DNA from: Mucilaginibacter sp. PPCGB 2223
GTDB taxonomy: Bacteria > Bacteroidota > Bacteroidia > Sphingobacteriales > Sphingobacteriaceae
Length of the DNA stretch: 64,000 bases
Direction of reading: 5' to 3'
Assembly: GCF_001705515.1 (NCBI RefSeq)
Contig: NZ_MDJS01000001.1
Coordinates: 868,001 to 932,000 of the forward strand
The notes under the pieces are model-generated. The model saw only the letters and a list, made by a program, of their open reading frames with translations. It searched no databases and was not told the DNA's origin. Made by a program: the position numbers and the translations under genes. Of the stretch, positions 43,359-50,946 are shown piece after piece (the first letter of the stretch is position 1; every line of letters begins with the position of its first letter).

Positions 43359-43877
43359 TTACTGTGCTAAAATAAACTGAAGCAACTTTTGGGCCGACTC
43401 TTCTATCGTTTCCAAATCCGTTTTAATAACCAGGTCGCATTTTGAAGGTACGTCGAACGGGTCATTTATACCTGTGAGGTTATTGATCTTATCGGGATGC
43501 CCGTCAGGCAATAGGGCTTTGTGATACAATTGTTTGGTATCGCGGCGAACCAATTCATCGATGTTGCAATCGATATAAACCGTTTTTACATCCGGGTATT
43601 TTTGTGTGATTTCCAGGCGGATATCATCATAAGGATTAATAGCGCAGATGATGGTGATCACACCATGGGCAGATAGTTTGCTTGCTACAAATGCCAGGCG
43701 CCGGATGTTCTCGTTCCGGTCTTCTTTAGAAAAACCCAGGTCGGCACAAAGTACCTTGCGGTAAACATCCCCATCAATAATCTCACATTTAATATTTTGT
43801 TGTTTTAAAAGTGCGTTTATCCTTTCTGCCAAAGTTGTTTTACCACTGCCGGATAAGCCACAAAACTGAATGATCAT
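43359..43877 (-). CDS. cysC: Adenylylsulfate (APS) kinase
   Basis: A 172-residue APS kinase: P-loop CGLSGSGKTTLAERI near residue 8, IDGDVYRKVLCADLGFSKEDRNENIRRLAFVA (APS-binding DxxR and the family's DRNENIRR block) and later YIDCNIDELVRRDTKQLYHKAL. It phosphorylates APS to PAPS for sulfate assimilation or sulfation. No cysD, cysN or cysH appears in the window, so it is solitary here. It is convergent with the OmpA gene: their stop codons are adjacent at 43358/43359, with no room for a terminator between them. Confidence 0.93.
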   Translation of the reverse strand: MIIQFCGLSGSGKTTLAERINALLKQQNIKCEIIDGDVYRKVLCADLGFSKEDRNENIRRLAFVASKLSAHGVITIICAINPYDDIRLEITQKYPDVKTVYIDCNIDELVRRDTKQLYHKALLPDGHPDKINNLTGINDPFDVPSKCDLVIKTDLETIEESAQKLLQFILAQ

Positions 43878-44047
43878 AGTTAAGTTCGGATATAATTGGA
43901 AAGAATAAAAAAATACAAAAAAATCGACAATCCGAAATTATTTGATGCTGCTTTCCTCTTTGCGGATATCTTTTTTGGAGATGCAGTTGCTGGCAGGACA
44001 ATAAGATTTGTCATGTAAAAGGCAACAAAAAACAAAGTGATTAACTA

Positions 44048-44083
44048 AAAGAGGGTTCCGTCTATTAAAACAAAACCCTCTTT
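44048..44083 (-). terminator. Terminator of bioB
   Basis: AAAGAGGGTT pairs with AACCCTCTTT across a loop of about 16 bases, then a short T tract on the minus strand. It lies 17 bases past the bioB stop. The other half of the 43878-44099 gap holds nothing further. Confidence 0.65.
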
Positions 44084-44099
44084 ATATCATCTGACAAAT

Positions 44100-45095
44100 T
44101 TATACTGTTTCTTCTACCTTTTGCTTTGGCCGGCCATTTTTGAAAGCTTCGCGTGGTTTTAAACCCAGCAGTTCGAGCATCGCAATGTCGTCGGTAAAGC
44201 TTGGGTTGGGTGTGGTTAATAATTTATCTCCCGCAAATATCGAGTTGGCTCCAGCCATAAAGCATAGTGCCTGTTCAACAGTAGTCATCTCGGTACGGCC
44301 GGCAGATAAACGCACTACCGACTTAGGCATAATGACCTTGGTGGTAGCGATCATTCGCACCATATCCCAAACCGAAACACGCGGCTGATCGGCCAAAGGC
44401 GTACCTTTAACCGGAACTAAAGCGTTAATAGGCACTGATTCAGGATGTTGAGGCAGGTTGGCTAAAGTATGCAGCATCGATATACGATCCTCATTAGTTT
44501 CGCCTAAACCTATAATGCCGCCGCTGCAAACAGAGATATGTGCTTTACGTACATTTTCCAGTGTTTTGAGGCGTTCGTCATAGGTACGGGTGGTGATGAT
44601 GCGTTTGTAATCATCTTCGGATGTATCCAGGTTGTGGTTATAAGCATATAAACCGGCATCGGCTAAGCGTTGAGCCTGGTTTTCGGTAAGCATACCCAAG
44701 GTACAACAAACTTCCATATCCAGACCGTTAACTGCTTTTACCATATCGATCACTTTATCAAAATCGCGGTTATCGCGTACCTCGCGCCAGGCAGCGCCCA
44801 TGCACAAGCGAGATGCGCCGGCATTTTTGGCTTTTTGAGCAGCCGCCAATACTTCATCTTTTGGCATTAAAGCATGCACATCAACACCTGTATTATAACG
44901 TGCAGCTTGCGGGCAGTACGCACAATCCTCAGGGCAACCGCCGGTTTTGATCGATATCAGCGAGCTGATCTGAACTTCTGAGTAATCTTTATTCTCGCGG
45001 TGTATGGTTGCTGCGCGATAGATAAGATCGAGCAGCGGTGAATAGTATATATCGGTAATTTCTTCCTTCGTCCAGTCGTGTCTAACTTCAGTCAT
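44100..45095 (-). CDS. bioB: Biotin synthase
   Basis: A 331-residue radical-SAM enzyme. The [4Fe-4S] motif is [17 protein letters not shown] near residue 56; further blocks are [66 protein letters not shown] and [29 protein letters not shown] (the family's C-terminal arginine/His region). It inserts sulfur into dethiobiotin as the last step of biotin synthesis, cytoplasmic. No other bio genes are near. Its own promoter is at 45117-45149. Confidence 0.97.
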   Translation of the reverse strand: MTEVRHDWTKEEITDIYYSPLLDLIYRAATIHRENKDYSEVQISSLISIKTGGCPEDCAYCPQAARYNTGVDVHALMPKDEVLAAAQKAKNAGASRLCMGAAWREVRDNRDFDKVIDMVKAVNGLDMEVCCTLGMLTENQAQRLADAGLYAYNHNLDTSEDDYKRIITTRTYDERLKTLENVRKAHISVCSGGIIGLGETNEDRISMLHTLANLPQHPESVPINALVPVKGTPLADQPRVSVWDMVRMIATTKVIMPKSVVRLSAGRTEMTTVEQALCFMAGANSIFAGDKLLTTPNPSFTDDIAMLELLGLKPREAFKNGRPKQKVEETV

Positions 45096-45116
45096 AGTGA
45101 AATATTTTTATGGCGT

Positions 45117-45149
45117 CAAACTTATAAAATTTTGTTCGCTATCTCCAAA
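45117..45149 (-). promoter_or_regulatory. Promoter of bioB
   Basis: Minus strand: TTTG (45146-45149), 21 bases, TAAGTTTG (45117-45124), about 20 bases before the bioB ATG. No BirA-type dyad is evident on it. Confidence 0.65.
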
Positions 45150-45165
45150 TGCGCCGGTAACGTCT

Positions 45166-46515
45166 CTATAGCAAAAACTTGGTAGCGAGATAAAGCGGCA
45201 GTAAAAACCCTGCGCAATCGGTAAATGTTGTGATAATGATCGACGAAGCTACTGCAGGGTCGATACCCACACGTTTCAGGATCAGCGGTATGGATGCTCC
45301 GGTAAGCCCTGCGATAATGAGGTTACCGGTCATGGCCAAAAACAATACCAGCCCGAGGATAGGCTTCGAATCGTAAAATAAAGCGATGAGGAATACGATA
45401 AAACCATTGCTGGCACCGTTGATCAGTCCTACTAAAAACTCTTTTAATACGGTTTGGTAGGCTTGCTTATCCGAAAGGTCGCTCAGCGAGATACGCCTCA
45501 CAGTCACAGCAAGCGATTGTGTAGCTGCATTACCGCCCATACCGGCTATAATGGTCATGTATGCCGATATCACAGGCAGTTTGGCTACCGTGCTGTCAAA
45601 GCTCCGGATGATCGATGCAGCAAGATAGGCGGTGCCCAGATTGATGATGAGCCAGGGCAAACGGCTGCGTACAGCGTCCTTCCAGTTACCGCTCAGTTCT
45701 TCATCTTCAGATACACCGGAAATCTTCAGGATGTCTTCGGTATTTTCCTCTTCCATTACGTCGATAATATCGTCGACTGTAATGCGGCCGAGCAGTCGCA
45801 TATCGTCATCCACTACCGGTATACTGGCCAGGTTGTATTGCGATATCAGCTTGGCTACGTCTTCCTGGTCGAGATCGGCTTTAACATAAACGTAATCGTT
45901 GTTATAAATGGAAGCGATTTTGGTTTCGGGCCGGGCTTTGATAATGGTTTTAAGCGAGATAATCCCTTTCAGTATCTTGTGATCATCAACCACGTAGATG
46001 GTGTAAAACTCCTCCATCTCTTCCGACTGGTGGATCACCTCATCAAGCGCATCTTTTTTATCAAGGTTGATATTGATGCAGATCACGTCGGTGTTCATCA
46101 GTCCACCGGCCGTATCCTCGGGATAACTTAACAGCGAACGGATCTCGGTAGCATCCTCATGGTCAACGTCCTTTAATATCTCATGCTGCTCATGCTCTTC
46201 TAATTGCGATATTAGGTCGGTTGCGTCATCATACTCCAGTTCTTCGATGATCTCTGAACGTTTTTCAGGGTCGAGATTGAATAAAAGGTCTTCGGGGTGA
46301 TGTTCCTCATCCATTTCGGAGATAACCTCCGACGCGGTTTCAACAGGCAACACATTGATAATACGCTCCCGCTCTTCTTTTGAGAGTTGCTCGAAGATGA
46401 TGGCTATCTCCGAGGCATGATAATCCACCAGAGCTTCTTTAAGCTCCTGATCGTCACCCTGCAAAGCAGTGGTAATACGAAGCAGATCGGCCTTATTGAT
46501 CTCAAAGGATTGCAT
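45166..46515 (-). CDS. mgtE: MgtE-type magnesium transporter
   Basis: A 449-residue protein from the ATG at 46515; an ATG 12 codons upstream adds an unlikely MVFGALFVTWSG. It has the N-terminal MgtE domain (superhelical, IAIIFEQLSKEERERIINVLPVETASEVISEMDE), two CBS domains (LSYPEDTAGGLMNTDVI, DLDQEDVAKLISQYNLASIPVVDDDMRLLGRITVDDIIDV) and about five membrane helices at the C-terminus with the pore motif GMGGNAATQSLAVTVRR. It is a Mg2+-gated Mg2+ channel of the inner membrane. It lies between bioB and a small unknown gene. Confidence 0.95.
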   Translation of the reverse strand: MQSFEINKADLLRITTALQGDDQELKEALVDYHASEIAIIFEQLSKEERERIINVLPVETASEVISEMDEEHHPEDLLFNLDPEKRSEIIEELEYDDATDLISQLEEHEQHEILKDVDHEDATEIRSLLSYPEDTAGGLMNTDVICININLDKKDALDEVIHQSEEMEEFYTIYVVDDHKILKGIISLKTIIKARPETKIASIYNNDYVYVKADLDQEDVAKLISQYNLASIPVVDDDMRLLGRITVDDIIDVMEEENTEDILKISGVSEDEELSGNWKDAVRSRLPWLIINLGTAYLAASIIRSFDSTVAKLPVISAYMTIIAGMGGNAATQSLAVTVRRISLSDLSDKQAYQTVLKEFLVGLINGASNGFIVFLIALFYDSKPILGLVLFLAMTGNLIIAGLTGASIPLILKRVGIDPAVASSIIITTFTDCAGFLLPLYLATKFLL

Positions 46516-46555
46516 ACCCGACCAAGTTACGAATAATGCCCCAAAGACCAATAAA

Positions 46556-46576
46556 AAAGGGCGATTATTCGCCCTT
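46556..46576 (-). terminator. Terminator after the 94-residue protein gene
   Basis: AAGGGCGA pairs with TCGCCCTT with a four-base loop; on the minus strand a TTTT run follows. It lies 30 bases past the stop of the 46606-46890 gene and supports that gene being real. Confidence 0.85.
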
Positions 46577-46605
46577 CATTCTCTAATCAACTAAAAAATA
46601 AACAA

Positions 46606-46890
46606 TTAATTTGTACGGATTTTTTGCAGCTTGTACGATGTATTGTCGTGGCTGATCACCAATTCATCCTGATCTATTGATTCGATCATGATTTTACGTT
46701 CGCCGGTACGGTCGTAATCATGAATCAACAGGAACATTTTGTCGTCGTTCTTAATCATTCGAAAGGGCGAAACAATCGTATTGGCCAATTTCGATTCTTT
46801 AAAAAAACTGATCTTTAATAAGTGAGTAACAAAATCAAACTCAAATTTTTTTTCCTTCTCCAGGTAAATGCCAAACGGGAGCGTGCTCAT
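46606..46890 (-). CDS. Small protein of unknown function
   Basis: A 94-residue protein without signal peptide or membrane span. It looks like a small beta-rich fold: FGIYLEKEKKFEFDFVTHLLKISFFKES, then PFRMIKNDDKMFLLIHDYDRTGERKIMIESIDQDELVIS and SYKLQKI. I recognise no family. Its own terminator follows at 46556-46576, and it lies between mgtE and the YigZ gene on the same strand with gaps of about 70-90 bases on each side, so it is likely an independent transcript. Composition is ordinary, and the start at 46890 has no better alternative. Confidence 0.75.
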   Translation of the reverse strand: MSTLPFGIYLEKEKKFEFDFVTHLLKISFFKESKLANTIVSPFRMIKNDDKMFLLIHDYDRTGERKIMIESIDQDELVISHDNTSYKLQKIRTN

Positions 46891-46959
46891 CGGATGATTT
46901 TTTAAAGGTTAGGTAGTAAATGTTATGTCTATAAGTAAAAATTTTCAGAGACCTTATAC

Positions 46960-47574
46960 CTATGCAGTATATAACCACGAAATTTTGATACCCTGCAAGC
47001 CATTGAACAAAGTTAGGGCTCGCTCTGTAAGGCTTTTTCGTACTTCTACGCTGATCTCACAAACGGCATCAAATTGCTGATGGATGATTGCCAGGTTTTC
47101 GTTTTTGACAATACGCATCACATCGTTCATCTGTGAATAGTCAAAACGGATGCCATAAACATCATTTATGTTTTTTTCGGCGATTTTTGCTGATTTTAAA
47201 GCTTCTTCGGTTGCCGAACGATAGGCATTGATCAATCCGGGCACGCCCAGAAGTGTACCGCCAAAATATCTTACAACAACAACTAAAACATTGGTTAGAT
47301 TTTTAGACAGCAATGTATTTAAAATCGGACGACCGGCGGTCCCAGATGGTTCACCATCATCATTTATCCGAAATACCGAACGATCTGGCGTTAAGCGCAA
47401 TGCAAAACACTGGTGGTTTGCTTTGGTATGTTCGGCTTTTAACCTGGCTAAGATGGGTTTTACTTCTGCTTCTGATTTGATCGGATATGCAAACGCGATA
47501 AACTTGCTGCCCCTGTCTTTAAACGTGCCTTCGCAAGCTGCGGTAATGGTGAGATAGGTATCGTCAAACAGCAT
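46960..47574 (-). CDS. YigZ/IMPACT-family protein
   Basis: A 204-residue IMPACT/YigZ protein. The N-terminal UPF0029 domain has FKDRGSKFIAFAYPIKSEAEVKPILARLKAEHTKANHQCFALRL and RINDDGEPSGTAGRPILNTLLSKNLTNVLVVVVRYFGGTLLGVPGLI, the family signatures, and the C-terminal ferredoxin-like DUF1949 part follows. The bacterial members bind nucleic acids or ribosomes, with no settled role. Its start overlaps the stop of ribD by 11 bases (47564-47574), so it is transcribed with ribD. No signal peptide. Confidence 0.95.
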   Translation of the reverse strand: MLFDDTYLTITAACEGTFKDRGSKFIAFAYPIKSEAEVKPILARLKAEHTKANHQCFALRLTPDRSVFRINDDGEPSGTAGRPILNTLLSKNLTNVLVVVVRYFGGTLLGVPGLINAYRSATEEALKSAKIAEKNINDVYGIRFDYSQMNDVMRIVKNENLAIIHQQFDAVCEISVEVRKSLTERALTLFNGLQGIKISWLYTA

Positions 47575-48616
47575 AAGGTCTGATTATTCGGAGTTCATCA
47601 TCCCCTATCAGGTCAACACTTACTGTATGCCCTTTAATATCAGGAGCTTTGATGCCCGATTTAAGAGTTTTTTTACCCGTGAATACACGCGCTTCGTCCC
47701 ACAGACCAGCGCTGATAAAATTCTCCAGGGTTTTAGCACCGCCCTCGATAATAACCGACTGGATATCCTGTAGATAAAGCTGGAATAAAATATATTGTGG
47801 TACAAAATTGTCGAAATCTTCAAGAGCAATATATTTGATATTACCATCTACATCAGTTTTGATCGTGTTAAAAACGAAAGTTTCGACAGACTGGTCAAAG
47901 ATATTTAAGTGGGAAGGTAATTCGAGATTGCGATCTATAATTACCCTTTTCGGGGATTTACCGGGCGAGTACCGCACGTTTAGTTGCGGATCATCAATTA
48001 ACGCAGTGTTTTTACCGATCAGGATTGAGTCCTCTTCGCTTCGCCATCGATGCACCAGTTTACGCGAGCTTTCGCCGGTTATCCAAAACTGGCTGTTATC
48101 TGATGGTGCGAAGTACCCGTCGCTGGTTTGTGCCCATTTGAGTATAATGTATGGACGTTGCTTTTGCACACGGGTAAAAAAACGCCTGTTTAAGTCGATG
48201 CATTCTGCTTCTAACACCCCCACTGTTACATTTATACCTGCTGCAAGTAATTTTTCGATGCCTTTGCCGTTCACCTGGTCGAACGGGTCGCGGCAGCCTA
48301 CTACTACGTTTGGCATCTGCTCCCTAATGATCAGATCGGCGCAGGGAGGTGTTTTGCCGGAATGTGCGCAGGGTTCCAACGTGACGTATATGGTACTGCG
48401 TTTAAGCAAATCGGCGGCATTTTCAAAATTGCTCAAAACCTGGTTAACGGCATTTACCTCGGCATGTGCCTGCCCGTATTTTTGATGGTAGCCCTCACCT
48501 ATGATCTGATCATCGCAAACGACAACGGCGCCAACCATAGGGTTCGGGCTCACCAAACCATTACCCAGTTTAGCCAGTTCGAGCGCACGCTGCATGTATT
48601 TATTATGATCTGTCAT
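47564..48616 (-). CDS. ribD: Bifunctional riboflavin biosynthesis deaminase/reductase
   Basis: A 350-residue bifunctional enzyme. The N-terminal cytidine-deaminase-like domain has HAEVNAVNQV and EPCAHSGKTPPCADLI, which bind zinc; the C-terminal reductase domain begins near residue 150 with LKWAQTSDGYFAPSDNSQFWITGESSRKLVHRWRSEEDSILIGKNTALIDDPQLNVRYSPGKSPKRVIID. It converts the ring-opened pyrimidine to its deaminated and ribityl-reduced form for riboflavin. No other rib gene is nearby. It overlaps yigZ, and its start is only 35 bases from the divergent prmC; its -7 element is at 48622-48629. Confidence 0.96.
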   Translation of the reverse strand: MTDHNKYMQRALELAKLGNGLVSPNPMVGAVVVCDDQIIGEGYHQKYGQAHAEVNAVNQVLSNFENAADLLKRSTIYVTLEPCAHSGKTPPCADLIIREQMPNVVVGCRDPFDQVNGKGIEKLLAAGINVTVGVLEAECIDLNRRFFTRVQKQRPYIILKWAQTSDGYFAPSDNSQFWITGESSRKLVHRWRSEEDSILIGKNTALIDDPQLNVRYSPGKSPKRVIIDRNLELPSHLNIFDQSVETFVFNTIKTDVDGNIKYIALEDFDNFVPQYILFQLYLQDIQSVIIEGGAKTLENFISAGLWDEARVFTGKKTLKSGIKAPDIKGHTVSVDLIGDDELRIIRPYAV

Positions 48617-48617
48617 T

Positions 48618-48647
48618 TTTGCAAAGGTATGCTTTTATGTTTCTTTG
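48618..48647. promoter_or_regulatory. Overlapping divergent promoters of ribD and prmC
   Basis: On the minus strand TACCTTTG (48622-48629) lies six bases before the ribD ATG (48616). On the plus strand TTTG (48618-48621), 18 bases and TTTCTTTG (48640-48647, one base off) lead to the prmC ATG at 48652. The two promoters interleave in 35 bases and both mRNAs would be nearly or fully leaderless. Confidence 0.55.
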
Positions 48648-48651
48648 CAGT

Positions 48652-49542
48652 ATGAAAACCATTGCCAATGCTTTGTCTTTTTTTGAGAACAGGCTAAAAT
48701 TTGTTTATAACGCAGATGAGTTAAATACTGTTAAATATTTGGTTTTAAGCGATTTATTTAATTTATCAAAAGCACAGCTGCGCGCATTTACCGATCGCGA
48801 ATTAAACAATGAACAATGGCAACTGCTGGAGCAAATCATAGCCGAACTCAAAACCGGCAAGCCTGTACAATATGTTTTGGGACATACCGAGTTTTATGGC
48901 TTGCCCTTTAAGGTTAACTCATCAGTGCTGATACCAAGGCCGGAAACTGAAGAATTGGTGGAGTGGATTCTTTCGGAAAGTAAAAAGTTAAAGATCAAAA
49001 GTCAAAACGATCTGCATATACTTGATATAGGAACCGGAAGTGGATGTATTCCGATTACCCTTAAGAAATATTTACCCGATGCAGATGTAAACGGACTGGA
49101 CATTTCGCCGGCAGCGCTTAAAACCGCACAACTGAACGCTCAACTCAACGAAGTAGATGTCAAATTTATCGAAGGCGATATTTTGAATCCTAATATGGCC
49201 AGATCGAACAGCTCGAAAACTGGTGGTTTTGAATTGTACGACATTATTGTAAGCAATCCGCCCTATGTTACTGAACATGAAAAAGGTGAAATGAAGGATA
49301 ATGTACTTAGTTTTGAGCCTCACCTGGCGTTATTTGTTCCGGATAACGATCCCCTGGTGTTTTATACGGCAATTGCAGATTTTGCCTTGAAGAAATTACA
49401 ACCGGGCGGTTTGTTATTTTTTGAGATCAATGAAAATTTAGGCAAACAGACAGTTGAGATATTATATCATAAATTATTAAAAAACATTGAGTTAAGAAAA
49501 GATATGAGAGGTAAGGATAGAATGATAAAGGCTCAAAAGTAG
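48652..49542 (+). CDS. prmC: Release factor glutamine methyltransferase
   Basis: A 296-residue PrmC/HemK from the ATG at 48652; an upstream ATG at 48619 would overlap the promoter. The N-terminal helical domain is followed by PVQYVLGHTEFYGLPFKVNSSVLIPRPETEELVEW, SAM motif I LDIGTGSGCIPITL and the catalytic NPPY in VSNPPYVTEHEKGEM. It methylates the Gln of the GGQ motif in class I release factors. Near residues 110-120 there is an extra KLKIKSQND stretch coded by an AGTTAAAGATCAAAAGTC-type sequence that resembles an intergenic repeat, possibly an in-frame insertion. Confidence 0.95.
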   Translation: MKTIANALSFFENRLKFVYNADELNTVKYLVLSDLFNLSKAQLRAFTDRELNNEQWQLLEQIIAELKTGKPVQYVLGHTEFYGLPFKVNSSVLIPRPETEELVEWILSESKKLKIKSQNDLHILDIGTGSGCIPITLKKYLPDADVNGLDISPAALKTAQLNAQLNEVDVKFIEGDILNPNMARSNSSKTGGFELYDIIVSNPPYVTEHEKGEMKDNVLSFEPHLALFVPDNDPLVFYTAIADFALKKLQPGGLLFFEINENLGKQTVEILYHKLLKNIELRKDMRGKDRMIKAQK

Positions 49543-49547
49543 AACTT

Positions 49548-50471
49548 TTATTCCTCGTTTTTCTTCTTCCCTCCACTCCTTGGATGATGACTAATAATCA
49601 CACTCTTCAAATATTCCCTGTCGAGGTGTGTGTAAATTTCGGTAGTGGTAATACTTTCATGGCCCAGCATCTCCTGTACGGCGCGCAGATCGGCGCCGCG
49701 CTCGACAAGGTGGGTTGCGAACGAGTGGCGAAAGGTGTGCGGACTGATACTCTTCTTTAACCCAACCTTCGCAGCCAAATCTTTAATCATCATAAACACA
49801 TAAACACGTGTAAGGCGTTTGCCCCGGCGGTTTAAGAATACAATATCCTCTTCACCATTCTGTGCCGGGATATGCGGTCTGATTTCGCCGAGCCATATTT
49901 TAAGAAACTTTATAGCTTCCGAGCCTATAGGAACTAACCGTTCCTTATCACCCTTACCCGTTATTTTGATGAAGTTGATTTCGAGATAGAGGTTTGATAT
50001 CCGTAAAGTAATCAATTCAGAAACCCGCAAACCGCAACTGTACAGGACCTCGATCATGGTTTTATTACGCATTCCTTCCGGGGTCGACACATCAACCGCG
50101 GCTATCAGGTTGTCTATATCATGTAGGCTTAGTGTATCAGGCAGTTTTCGGCTCAGTTTAGGACCTTCAAGAAGTTCGGATGGGTCGTCGGTGATCTGGT
50201 TATCCAGTAGTAAATAACGATAAAACGCTTTAATTCCGGATATGATGCGTGCCTGGGTGGATGGTATCATACCCAATTCATTAACCCAGGCAATAAACTC
50301 GCCCAGGTCCTTGTGTTTTATAGCCCGGGGCGAAAGCTTAGATGGCTTGCTGTCAGCAAACTGGATGAGCTTGTCTAAATCACCAAGATACGCTTGTATG
50401 GAGTTAGGCGAAAGCGACCTTTCCAGTTTTAAATATGATCGAAAACCCTTTTTTGCCGCCTGCCAGTCCAC
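49548..50471 (-). CDS. xerD: Tyrosine recombinase XerD
   Basis: A 307-residue site-specific recombinase. The N-terminal SAM-like DNA-binding domain starts FRSYLKLERSLSPNSIQAYLGDLDKL; the catalytic domain has the Arg in VLYSCGLRVSELITL, the HxxR in PHTFRHSFATHLV, and the catalytic Tyr in LGHESITTTEIYTHLDREYLK. It resolves chromosome dimers with its partner at dif. The class is well conserved; whether it is XerC or XerD cannot be settled by eye, but a Bacteroidota XerD opening is preferred. It is divergent from aroQ with a gap of about 45 bases. Confidence 0.92.
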   Translation of the reverse strand: MDWQAAKKGFRSYLKLERSLSPNSIQAYLGDLDKLIQFADSKPSKLSPRAIKHKDLGEFIAWVNELGMIPSTQARIISGIKAFYRYLLLDNQITDDPSELLEGPKLSRKLPDTLSLHDIDNLIAAVDVSTPEGMRNKTMIEVLYSCGLRVSELITLRISNLYLEINFIKITGKGDKERLVPIGSEAIKFLKIWLGEIRPHIPAQNGEEDIVFLNRRGKRLTRVYVFMMIKDLAAKVGLKKSISPHTFRHSFATHLVERGADLRAVQEMLGHESITTTEIYTHLDREYLKSVIISHHPRSGGKKKNEE

Positions 50472-50515
50472 TATTGATGTTTTAGATTTGATGTTTTATA
50501 GCTATGTTTGAGCAG

Positions 50516-50935
50516 ATGAAGATACAAATTATCAACGGACCTAATTTAAACTTGCTTGGCGTACGCGAAAAATCTATTTACGGCAGCGCCAGTTTCGATG
50601 ATTATTTAATTGATCTGCGCAAGCAATATCCCCAGGTCGAGATCAGTTATTACCAAAGCAATGTAGAGGGCGAACTCATAAACAAACTGCACCAGGTTGG
50701 GTTTAGTTATGACGGCATAGTTATCAACGCCGGGGCTTATACCCACACCTCAATTGCCATTGCCGACGCTATTGCCGCAATTAATACGCCGGTTATCGAA
50801 GTGCATATATCTAACGTGTACAAACGGGAAGAGTTCAGGCATTCGTCAATGCTGGCGAGTAATTGTAAAGGTGTGATAGCTGGCTTTGGTTTAGATTCAT
50901 ACCGGCTTGGAATAGAGAATTTTATCAAAAGTTAA
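50516..50935 (+). CDS. aroQ: 3-dehydroquinate dehydratase, type II
   Basis: A 139-residue type II dehydroquinase. I start at MKIQIINGPNLNLLGVREKSIYG, the standard opening; an ATG four codons upstream would add MFEQ. Further conserved parts are SNVEGELINKLHQVG, INAGAYTHTSIAIADAI (active-site Asn/His region), VIEVHISNVYKREEFRHSS and GVIAGFGLDSYRLGI. It catalyses dehydration of 3-dehydroquinate to 3-dehydroshikimate in the shikimate pathway, cytoplasmic, as a dodecamer in known members. An MscS-like channel gene follows 11 bases later. Confidence 0.97.
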   Translation: MKIQIINGPNLNLLGVREKSIYGSASFDDYLIDLRKQYPQVEISYYQSNVEGELINKLHQVGFSYDGIVINAGAYTHTSIAIADAIAAINTPVIEVHISNVYKREEFRHSSMLASNCKGVIAGFGLDSYRLGIENFIKS

Positions 50936-50946
50936 TTTAACTGATT

